From DRVV01 sp964487415 (GTDB taxonomy: Archaea > Thermoproteota > Bathyarchaeia > Bathyarchaeales > Bathycorpusculaceae), in the NCBI GenBank assembly GCA_964487415.1, contig CAZAPQ010000142.1:1-9704 (forward strand): a DNA stretch of 9,704 nucleotides, in the 5' to 3' direction. Positions 1 to 4,399 of the stretch are shown here, piece by piece. The notes beneath the pieces are model-generated. The model was not told where the DNA came from and ran no database searches. It saw nothing but the letters and a program-made list of their open reading frames with translations. Position numbers and translations under genes: made by a program. Within the stretch, counting starts at the first letter, position 1. Every line of letters begins with the position of its first letter.

Positions 1-9
1 GAATGACAT
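1..9 (-). CDS. Possible start of the next gene in the L7Ae-S28e operon (only 3 codons visible)
   Basis: On the minus strand an ATG lies one base after the S28e TAG stop, and the three visible codons read M-S-F before the window ends. In many archaea S28e is followed by ribosomal protein L24e and then nucleoside diphosphate kinase, so a ribosomal gene is expected here. Three codons cannot identify a protein. The call rests on spacing and known gene order only. Confidence 0.3.
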
Positions 10-10
10 G

Positions 11-247
11 CTATCTTGTGATCTTCTTAGCTTCTCTCTCGGTTTCTCTAAGCATTAGAACGTCCTGTAAGCGAACAGGGCCCTTAACATTTCGTGTGAT
101 TATGCGGCCCTTATCTCTGCCTTCCAGAATTCGGACACGAACCTGAGTTATCTCTCCAGTAACTCCAGTACGACCAATAATCTGAATTACCTCGGCAGGG
201 GTTAGCTCTTCCTCAGATTTAGATTCTTCTTTTTCCTTACTCATCAT
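11..247 (-). CDS. rps28e: 30S ribosomal protein S28e
   Basis: This is a small-subunit ribosomal protein shared by archaea and eukaryotes that lies near the mRNA exit region of the ribosome. The product is 78 residues, close to the usual archaeal length of about 70-80. The family's conserved core is easy to see: PAEVIQIIGRTGVTGEITQV, then a basic RVRILEGRDKGR stretch and the C-terminal signature GPVRLQDVLMLRETEREA. The N-terminus carries an acidic/lysine-rich tail (KEKEESKSEEE) of a kind common in this protein. The start ATG at 247 overlaps the TGA stop of L7Ae as ATGA, which indicates translational coupling. A second ATG follows directly at 244 and could also serve. The family call is very secure. 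Confidence 0.97.
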   Translation of the reverse strand: MMSKEKEESKSEEELTPAEVIQIIGRTGVTGEITQVRVRILEGRDKGRIITRNVKGPVRLQDVLMLRETEREAKKITR

Positions 248-624
248 GCGGCGCCTTTCTTGAATTGTTCGGTTCTTTTTACTATTTCCTTAACTAGATT
301 TGCAGCTTCACCTTCATTAATAATGCAGGCTGAGGATGCAGGTACATCGATTCCCACAGCTTTCCCTATTTTATCTTTGCTTGGCACATAAACATACGGT
401 ATTTTCTTTTCCTCGCACAACAGGGGTAGGTGCGCCACAACTTCAGGCGGGTCAACATCCTCCGCTATAACCACCAGCTTTGCTTGTCCACGCTCAACAG
501 CCTTTGTTGTCTCATTAGCACCCTTTTTAACCTTTCCTGTTTTTGCGGCTATTTGGAGGGCTTCATAGGCCGCATCTACAACCTCTTTCGGAACCTCAAA
601 TTTCACATAGAACGGTTTTGACAT
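244..624 (-). CDS. rpl7ae: 50S ribosomal protein L7Ae, kink-turn binding protein
   Basis: L7Ae binds kink-turns and serves both as a large-subunit ribosomal protein and as a core protein of box C/D and H/ACA guide RNPs; in several archaea it is also part of RNase P. From the ATG at 624 the product is 126 residues, the usual family size. The RNA-binding element GANETTK (about residues 35-41, with N37, E38 and K41) is intact, followed by LVVIAEDVDPPEVVAHLP and the loop IDVPASSACI that contacts the flipped-out base. A GTG at 633 would add three residues (V-R-L). I prefer ATG 624 because a GGTGA Shine-Dalgarno match sits five bases upstream of it and would be overlapped by the GTG start. It is the first gene of a minus-strand operon with S28e. 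Confidence 0.97.
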   Translation of the reverse strand: MSKPFYVKFEVPKEVVDAAYEALQIAAKTGKVKKGANETTKAVERGQAKLVVIAEDVDPPEVVAHLPLLCEEKKIPYVYVPSKDKIGKAVGIDVPASSACIINEGEAANLVKEIVKRTEQFKKGAA

Positions 625-629
625 CAGCC

Positions 630-634
630 TCACC
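630..634 (-). promoter_or_regulatory. Shine-Dalgarno of L7Ae
   Basis: Read on the minus strand, GGTGA is followed by the five bases GGCTG and then ATG at 624. It matches part of the consensus GGAGGTGAT and decides the start in favour of ATG 624 over GTG 633. Confidence 0.6.
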
Positions 635-665
635 CTTTTAAACGCACATCTTTATCAACAACACC

Positions 666-672
666 TATTTAT
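666..672 (-). promoter_or_regulatory. TATA box of the L7Ae-S28e operon
   Basis: Minus-strand ATAAATA within TTCATAAATAGG. A start site about 26 bases downstream would fall near 643, leaving a leader of roughly 20 bases that contains the GGTGA ribosome-binding site. This is inferred from spacing. Confidence 0.5.
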
Positions 673-715
673 GAATGTTTCGACGAAAAATCAAAAGTTG
701 TTCGCTACAAAAAGC

Positions 716-747
716 AACGTAGAAAGATTTAAATAAAATTCTTCGTT
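716..747. repeat. Inverted repeat flanking the gar1 TATA box
   Basis: The left arm AACGTAGAA (716-724) and right arm TTCTTCGTT (739-747) are reverse complements at 8 of 9 positions. The 14-base spacer (725-738) holds the TATA box. A protein binding both arms would cover TBP/TFB contacts and the start region, so this may be an operator. Chance is not excluded in AT-rich DNA. Confidence 0.35.
728..736 (+). promoter_or_regulatory. TATA box of gar1-tfb
   Basis: TTTAAATAA is centred at 732. The usual archaeal spacing of about 26 bases puts the transcription start within a few bases of the ATG at 755, so the gar1-tfb message is probably leaderless. No Shine-Dalgarno is seen in front of any candidate gar1 start, which agrees with this. 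Confidence 0.6.
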
Positions 748-754
748 GATGATC

Positions 755-1024
755 ATGTTTCCGCGGGGCTATTTAAATTTGATTAGACTAGGTCGAGTGC
801 TTCATATTAGTGCGAATCGGAACATTATAGTTAAGATTGAAAAAATCCCGAAAATTGGGGATGTTGTCTTCGACGAAAATTTAAAACCAGTTGGGAACGT
901 TTTTGATATTTTTGGTCCCGTATCTGCACCTTATGCCTCAATTAAACCAAAGGTAAGATTACCTGAAACTCTCGTTAATAAAGTATTGTATATTTCTACT
1001 GGTAAAAAGGCAGGTAGGGTTTAA
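755..1024 (+). CDS. gar1: H/ACA ribonucleoprotein protein Gar1
   Basis: Gar1 is a small beta-barrel protein that binds the pseudouridine synthase Cbf5 in H/ACA guide RNPs and assists RNA-guided pseudouridylation of rRNA. From ATG 755 the product is 89 residues, normal for archaeal Gar1. The family pattern is visible: LGRVLHIS near the start, IGDVVFDENLKPVGNVFDIF, and GPVSAPYASIKP, the last being the hallmark (residues about 54-65). In-frame TTG 746 and ATG 749 would add three or two residues. I chose 755 because the TATA box at 728-736 places the transcript start there. The gene diverges from L7Ae, another H/ACA RNP protein, and tfb follows after a single base, so gar1 and tfb are surely co-transcribed. 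Confidence 0.9.
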   Translation: MFPRGYLNLIRLGRVLHISANRNIIVKIEKIPKIGDVVFDENLKPVGNVFDIFGPVSAPYASIKPKVRLPETLVNKVLYISTGKKAGRV

Positions 1025-1025
1025 A

Positions 1026-1985
1026 TTGGATGACGTAGAGGTTGTAGATTCAAGCTCTACGGTGCATGCCAAACAATCTAAAATACAGTTCTGCCCAGAA
1101 TGCGGCAGTACAAGACTGATGCGCGATTACGAAAACGCTGAGATAGTTTGCATGGACTGCGGCGTTGTTATAGCTGCAAAGATAGCTGACAGAGGGCCTG
1201 AATGGAGGGCCTTTGATGACGAACAGAGAGCGAAAAGAACGAGGGTTGGAGCGCCAATAACATACACAATTCATGATAAAGGGCTATCAACGATGATCGA
1301 CTGGCATGATAAGGATATATATGGAAAAGGATTGTCTCCAGGACAGAAGGCCCAGATTTATCGTTTAAGAAAGTGGCAACGCCGCATAAGAGTTTCGGAT
1401 GCGACGGAGCGAAATCTTGCCTTCGCGTTGTCAGAAATAACAAAAATTGCCAGTAACTTAAACCTGCCCAAGAATATTGTTGAAACCGCTTCATTAATTT
1501 ACAGGAGGGCCGTTAAGGAGCGCCTTATACGTGGAAGATCCATCCAAGGGGTGACTTCCGCGGCGATATACCTAGCTTGTAGGCAGTGTGGACTTCCAAG
1601 AACCTTGGAGGAGATAGCCCAAGCGTCAAGTGTGGATAAAAAGGAAATTGGCCGCAGCTATCGCTTCCTAATAAAGGAACTTAACTACTTTATTCCGCCG
1701 CTGAAGCCAAGCCAATACGTAACCAAATTCTCAAACCAGCTAACTTTACAGGGTAAAGTGGAGGAAATAGCACACAAAATTTTAGCTGCAGCAAAAGATT
1801 TGAAGCTTACATCGGGCAGAGGGCCAACGGGAATAGCGGCAGCGGCGAGCTACATAGCTTCTGTGCTTACTGGTGAAAGGAAAACGCAGAGGGAGATAGC
1901 TGAAATAGCGCAAGTAACCGAGGTGACTATTCGAAACCGTTACAAGGAACTTGTTGAGAAACTAATGTTCAGCATGACCCTTTGA
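1026..1985 (+). CDS. tfb: Transcription initiation factor IIB (TFB)
   Basis: TFB binds the TBP-TATA complex and the BRE and recruits RNA polymerase. The product is 319 residues, typical for archaeal TFB. An N-terminal zinc ribbon has C23, C26, C42 and C45. It is followed by the B-reader segment DRGPEWRAFDDEQRAKRTR (from residue 55) and two cyclin folds at roughly 124-220 and 225-318. The second fold includes the helix-turn-helix TQREIAEIAQVTEVTIRNRY that contacts the BRE. All landmarks are intact, so this looks like a functional general factor. The start is a TTG one base after the gar1 stop, preceded by GGTAGGG at 1013-1019. A GTG at 1062 would also retain the zinc ribbon. Nothing suggests a separate promoter, so expression follows gar1. 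Confidence 0.97.
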   Translation: MDDVEVVDSSSTVHAKQSKIQFCPECGSTRLMRDYENAEIVCMDCGVVIAAKIADRGPEWRAFDDEQRAKRTRVGAPITYTIHDKGLSTMIDWHDKDIYGKGLSPGQKAQIYRLRKWQRRIRVSDATERNLAFALSEITKIASNLNLPKNIVETASLIYRRAVKERLIRGRSIQGVTSAAIYLACRQCGLPRTLEEIAQASSVDKKEIGRSYRFLIKELNYFIPPLKPSQYVTKFSNQLTLQGKVEEIAHKILAAAKDLKLTSGRGPTGIAAAASYIASVLTGERKTQREIAEIAQVTEVTIRNRYKELVEKLMFSMTL

Positions 1986-2009
1986 TGCTAGGGAGATCAG
2001 ATCGTATAA

Positions 2010-2102
2010 CAGCTTAAATTCAGGGAACGGGAAACGGAGTCCAAAGAGATAACAAATATTAAGAACGTCACAGAGAAAGTTAAGGTCATAAAGGGTGGGC
2101 TT
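2010..2102 (+). other. Open, protein-like frame upstream of the coiled-coil gene, without a start codon
   Basis: In the frame of the following gene there is no stop from 2010 to 2336. The segment before ATG 2103 reads like protein: QLKFRERETESKEITNIKNV, then TEKVKVIKGGL. It contains no ATG, GTG or TTG. An ATG at 1985 overlaps the tfb stop (TGATG) but lies in another frame and ends at TAA 2015-2017 after ten codons. A one-base indel or a frameshift between about 2007 and 2015 would fuse the two. The alternative is an untranslated stretch that happens to be open. Confidence 0.35.
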
Positions 2103-2336
2103 ATGCAAACCCTAAAGGAATTACGTGAAAGGATAAAATTATTAGAAACGGAACGCGCTAATTTGCTTCTAGAAATTGAGAAACTGAAGAAGGCGGCATT
2201 AGAGAGAATTAACTCGCTTGAAGCAGAAATAAGCACGTTGCGAGAAGAAGCAAAATCTTTCCAAGAGTTTCTGGGATGCGCCAGCGAGAAGGCTAACAAC
2301 CAAAGTGAAAAGGCGGCAGACAAGCTTCAAAGTTGA
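2103..2336 (+). CDS. Small coiled-coil protein of unknown function
   Basis: I do not recognise the family. The 77-residue product is almost wholly alpha-helical and highly charged. Leucines and isoleucines at heptad spacing from about residue 4 to 52 (LKELRERIKLLETE, LLLEIEKLKKA, RINSLEAEISTLREE) predict a dimeric or trimeric coiled coil, followed by a polar tail with one Cys (FLGCASEKANNQSEKAADK). There is no signal peptide or membrane segment. The ATG at 2103 is supported by GGGTGG at 2093-2098, five bases away. The frame stays open upstream to 2010 without a start codon, so the true protein may be longer. It lies in line with tfb (117 bases upstream) and a DUF116-like gene (30 bases downstream), probably in one transcript. 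Confidence 0.6.
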   Translation: MQTLKELRERIKLLETERANLLLEIEKLKKAALERINSLEAEISTLREEAKSFQEFLGCASEKANNQSEKAADKLQS

Positions 2337-2357
2337 CCCTTAAGGGCTTACTTAAGT
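2337..2357. repeat. Two adjacent CTTAAG-centred palindromes before the DUF116-like gene
   Basis: CCCTTAAGGG (2337-2346) is a perfect 10-base palindrome directly after the stop of the coiled-coil gene. ACTTAAGT (2350-2357) is a perfect 8-base palindrome whose centre is 12 bases further on. They fill most of the 30-base gap before ATG 2367. A tandem operator or a small RNA structure is possible. The function is unknown. Confidence 0.35.
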
Positions 2358-2366
2358 GCTTTAAAT

Positions 2367-3017
2367 ATGCCCTATAAGTTTACATTTGACCTTTCGAAGA
2401 TTCCCCGTTTCTTTTTCACAGAATTAACTAGGATGGGCTATGAGAAGAGGATGCATAGAAAGGTAAGTGTTGCTCTTCAAGATATTATTAGGAAATGTAA
2501 AATTCAGGAAGCAACAGGATTAAATTTAGCTGATGCCATTCAGCTTTTGGAGGACTTAGTGGATCTGGAAGCAAGAAACCTTTTGGAGAGGGAGAAATTT
2601 AAGAAAACGGGCAGAAGGGCCCTTCTCTTACCACATTGCGCAAGGAAATATATGGACAACAGATGCAAAGCAAAATTCGAGCCTGATATTCCATCGTATA
2701 TTTGCGCCCACTGCTCTGAAGATTGTCTAATTAACAAAGCAGTATCCTTAGCTGAAGGAGAGGGATACGATGTATACATTCTCCCGGGAAGTTCCTGTGT
2801 ACCTAAAATTTTGAAATTTAGAAATTACGAGGGTGTTATTGGAGTTGCTTGTGGTGAAGAGTTAAAATTAGCTGGAAAAGTATTGGAAAGCATGAGAATA
2901 TCAGGTCAAGCTGTTCCATTGCTAAGAAATGGTTGTTCAAACACCTTTTTTAATATGCAGACATTGCAAAGAATTTTAAAGAAAAATAGGGAACTGAAGA
3001 GAGGCGGGGTCTATTAG
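2367..3017 (+). CDS. DUF116-like cysteine-rich protein
   Basis: The biochemical role of this family is not established to my knowledge. The product is 216 residues and soluble. Its N-terminal helical part (1-80) leads into the DUF116-type core: RRALLLPHCARKYMDNRC (83-100), a CAHCSEDC cluster (113-120), AEGEGYDVYILPGSSCVPKI (from 129), VIGVACGEELKLAG (157-170) and VPLLRNGCSNTF (183-194). Cysteines at 91, 100, 113, 116, 120, 144, 162 and 190 are dense enough to suggest a metal or iron-sulfur site, with the CxxCxxxC cluster the best candidate; this is inference. The ATG at 2367 has no Shine-Dalgarno but is the only good start at the domain's N-terminus. The T-tract at 3032-3039 probably ends its transcript. 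Confidence 0.8.
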   Translation: MPYKFTFDLSKIPRFFFTELTRMGYEKRMHRKVSVALQDIIRKCKIQEATGLNLADAIQLLEDLVDLEARNLLEREKFKKTGRRALLLPHCARKYMDNRCKAKFEPDIPSYICAHCSEDCLINKAVSLAEGEGYDVYILPGSSCVPKILKFRNYEGVIGVACGEELKLAGKVLESMRISGQAVPLLRNGCSNTFFNMQTLQRILKKNRELKRGGVY

Positions 3018-3021
3018 GACA

Positions 3022-3093
3022 TCACTCTGTCTTTTTTTTAGCTGGTTTCTTGGTCTTTTTCCTTGCTGCCTTCTTACAAGCCAACAGTCGCAC
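3022..3093 (-). CDS. Possible lysine-rich microprotein (23 residues)
   Basis: From a GTG at 3093 the minus strand encodes 23 residues ending at TGA 3024-3022. Residues 7-22 read CKKAARKKTKKPAKKK plus T, a histone-tail-like Ala/Pro/Lys composition with ten Lys and two Arg. A TTG at 3084 would give 20 residues. A TATA-like TTTAAATT lies upstream at 3116-3109, but it is too close for a leaderless GTG and fits the TTG better. The caution is strong: the same bases form T-rich runs on the plus strand that can serve as the terminator of the DUF116-like gene, and T-runs read antisense always give lysine. Confidence 0.2.
   Translation of the reverse strand: MRLLACKKAARKKTKKPAKKKTE
3032..3060 (+). terminator. 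T-rich terminator after the DUF116-like gene
   Basis: A run of eight T (3032-3039) begins 15 bases after the stop at 3017, and further T-runs follow up to 3060 (TTTCTTGGTC then TTTTT). Archaeal RNA polymerase terminates at such coding-strand T-tracts without needing a hairpin. The next gene is on the opposite strand, so a terminator is expected here. Confidence 0.55.
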
Positions 3094-3217
3094 CTCAAAA
3101 CATTCAATAATTTAAATGGGCATTTACAGTTTATAATTTTTTGCATGCTTAAAAAGGGAGCTTTAGTTAATTATAAACATGATTAGAGTCGTGAAAACGG
3201 CTAAATTTGGTAATTTG

Positions 3218-3379
3218 CTACTTTACAATTTCTCTTTTCTTCCATCTAAGGTTCTTACTTCGGCAGTTTCTACATTTAACGGCAGTTCCAGCGTTTCTTG
3301 ACCCACACTCTCGGCATATTTTCACGTAGAGTCTCCGCTGCTGGGCCAGTGTCTTTTTGAAGAGGTCAGTTATTGGCAA
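3218..3379 (-). CDS. rpl40e: 50S ribosomal protein L40e
   Basis: L40e is a small zinc-ribbon protein of the large ribosomal subunit, known in eukaryotes as the ubiquitin-fusion ribosomal protein. From TTG 3379 the product is 53 residues and begins (M)PITDLFKKTLAQQRRLYV, matching the archaeal N-terminus that normally starts PITDPEKK. Four cysteines form the ribbon (C22, C25, C36, C39 in ICRECGSRN and VKCRNCRSKN), followed by the basic tail LRWKKREIVK. An in-frame ATG at 3412 would add 11 residues with no family counterpart, and the TATA box at 3421-3431 would put the transcript start downstream of it, near 3400. A GGGTTGAT motif four bases before TTG 3379 resembles a ribosome-binding site. Confidence 0.88.
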   Translation of the reverse strand: MPITDLFKKTLAQQRRLYVKICRECGSRNAGTAVKCRNCRSKNLRWKKREIVK

Positions 3380-3420
3380 TTTAATCAACCCGCATGGTGT
3401 AAATTTACCCATGGAGATGT

Positions 3421-3431
3421 TTTAGATATAC
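3421..3431 (-). promoter_or_regulatory. TATA box of rpl40e
   Basis: Minus-strand GTATATCTAAA. Standard spacing gives a transcript start near 3400, inside the stretch between ATG 3412 and TTG 3379, which argues for the TTG as the true start. Confidence 0.5.
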
Positions 3432-3445
3432 TTTTTGCTTCGCAG

Positions 3446-3461
3446 AGCATAATATTTTGCT
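3446..3461. repeat. Near-perfect 16-base inverted repeat between the rpl40e and alba promoters
   Basis: AGCATAATATTTTGCT is a dyad centred on AATATT with AGCA/TGCT ends and a single T-T mismatch in each half. It lies between the divergent TATA boxes at 3421-3431 (minus) and 3482-3492 (plus), where a shared regulator could bind. No regulator is identified. Confidence 0.3.
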
Positions 3462-3481
3462 GTATGATCAAAACCGCAATG

Positions 3482-3492
3482 TATTTATTTAT
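3482..3492 (+). promoter_or_regulatory. TATA box of alba
   Basis: TATTTATTTAT is centred at 3487. A start near 3513 would give a leader of about 30 bases carrying the strong ribosome-binding site before GTG 3544. Confidence 0.5.
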
Positions 3493-3532
3493 GGATAAAT
3501 GATGTTATGAAGCTACAAGATGTAAGGAGAGA

Positions 3533-3539
3533 GGCGGTG
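3533..3539 (+). promoter_or_regulatory. Shine-Dalgarno of alba
   Basis: GGCGGTG matches GGAGGTG at six of seven bases and sits four bases before GTG 3544. It supports the non-ATG start. Confidence 0.65.
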
Positions 3540-3543
3540 CAAA

Positions 3544-3822
3544 GTGGCTGAAAGCAGCTCAGTGTTGATCGGGAAAAAGCCAGTAATGAACTATGTGCTG
3601 GCTTGCATAACCCTTTTCCACGGCGGAGCAAAAGAGGTGCATATTAAGGCAAGAGGTAGAGCAATAAGCCGCGCAGTCGACGTTGTTGAAGTAGTGAGAC
3701 GACGATTTCTGCCGGATGTAAAAATCAAGAAGGTAGGAATTGGCACAGAGCAGGTGGCGCCGAAGGTAGAAGGCGGCACAGCAACAAACGTCAGCACAAT
3801 CGAAATAACACTAGAACGCTAA
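3544..3822 (+). CDS. albA: DNA/RNA-binding protein Alba
   Basis: Alba is an abundant dimeric archaeal chromatin protein that also binds RNA. The product is 92 residues, the usual length. The signature is complete: VLIGKKPVMNYVLACI with the lysine pair K11-K12, equivalent to the acetylated Lys16/Lys17 of Sulfolobus Alba, then VHIKARGRAISRAVDVVEVV, and RRRFLPDVKI with F55 at the position used for dimer-dimer stacking. The C-terminus GGTATNVSTIEITLER is typical. The start is GTG 3544, fixed by GGCGGTG four bases upstream. The gene diverges from rpl40e and leads a probable operon with the KH protein and aspS; a GC-rich hairpin lies in the 68-base gap that follows and may partly terminate the abundant alba message. 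Confidence 0.96.
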   Translation: MAESSSVLIGKKPVMNYVLACITLFHGGAKEVHIKARGRAISRAVDVVEVVRRRFLPDVKIKKVGIGTEQVAPKVEGGTATNVSTIEITLER

Positions 3823-3854
3823 AATTCAGCAAATCTAAAAGCTAAAAGCTCCGC

Positions 3855-3883
3855 CGCCCCTCCTTTATTTGTTGGAGGGTGCG
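3855..3883 (+). promoter_or_regulatory. Hairpin containing the Shine-Dalgarno of the KH gene
   Basis: CCCTCC (3858-3863) pairs with GGAGGG (3874-3879) across a 10-base loop, and CGC/GCG outside can add three more pairs with a bulged T at 3880. The 3' arm, GGAGGGTG at 3874-3881, is the only good ribosome-binding site for GTG 3891. The stem would therefore hide it. TTTT follows at 3885-3888, so a partial terminator after alba is an alternative reading. Confidence 0.5.
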
Positions 3884-3890
3884 CTTTTAA

Positions 3891-4397
3891 GTGAAAACAA
3901 TGTTGTGTAGTTTCTGCTTGAAAAGCGGTATACTTTGCCAAAAATGTTCGGGTAAGGTTAAGTCTGGAGAATTTACGGAGCTTGATTTAAAGGTGGCACG
4001 TTTACTTTTGTCTCTTGAGGAAACTTATCCCTCCCTCCAAAATGTATATTTTCATAAGGCAATAGACGCTGGAAAGACGCTGGCAATAATTGTTGGTAAG
4101 GGAGATTCCCATCGTCTCCTTGGTTATGGGGGCAAAATTGTTAAAGCCTTAATGGAAAAGACAGGCAAGAATATACGTGTCTTAGAGCATAACGTTGACG
4201 ATAGGAAGTTTTTGGAGGACTTATTTGCGCCCCTAAGCATAGTCACAATAAACACCATATGGCTTCCCGACGGCACAACCGAAAACAGAGTTATACTTCG
4301 GAAGAAGGGCGGCAAGTTGCCCTTCGACATTGACGCCTTAAAGGAAATAGCGTATAAGGTTCGCAGGATGACGCTGCGTGTAGAGTTTGCAGACTAG
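3891..4397 (+). CDS. Zinc-ribbon KH-domain protein (NusA-like)
   Basis: This is an archaeal RNA-binding protein of the NusA-like KH type, 168 residues. An N-terminal CSFC...CQKC element (C6, C9, C16, C19) should bind zinc. A first KH domain follows with the GxxG loop GYGGK at 78-82 inside LLGYGGKIVKALMEKTGKNI. Then comes DDRKFLEDLFAPLSIVTINT, a segment that in archaeal NusA also joins KH1 to KH2. The last part (about 120-168) has the size of a reduced second KH domain but lacks a clear GxxG. The role is probably RNA binding in transcription or translation; the substrate is unknown. The start is GTG 3891, with ATG 3900 possible. Its stop is two bases before aspS, which suggests coupling to the synthetase gene. 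Confidence 0.75.
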   Translation: MKTMLCSFCLKSGILCQKCSGKVKSGEFTELDLKVARLLLSLEETYPSLQNVYFHKAIDAGKTLAIIVGKGDSHRLLGYGGKIVKALMEKTGKNIRVLEHNVDDRKFLEDLFAPLSIVTINTIWLPDGTTENRVILRKKGGKLPFDIDALKEIAYKVRRMTLRVEFAD

Positions 4398-4399
4398 GG

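Noticed and set aside
430..621. A 63-residue plus-strand open frame opposite L7Ae
   Set aside because: It is antisense to a strongly conserved ribosomal protein gene and is Cys/Leu/Phe-rich without a domain.
1997..2323. A 108-residue minus-strand open frame opposite the coiled-coil gene
   Set aside because: It is Ser/Phe/Leu-rich, as expected from reading Glu/Lys codons backwards, and has no recognisable motif. It only reflects the open frame of the plus strand.
3120..3217. AT-rich intergenic stretch with GCATGC and an A-run, considered as a small RNA or short gene
   Set aside because: Only 12-13 codon frames occur and no convincing hairpin. The A-run at about 3150-3156 is a T-run on the minus strand and may simply help to end the rpl40e transcript.
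3493..3550. ATGATGT ... CTGA before alba, considered as a box C/D guide RNA
   Set aside because: There are no internal C' and D' boxes at the proper spacing and no terminal stem. The CTGA falls within the alba coding start.
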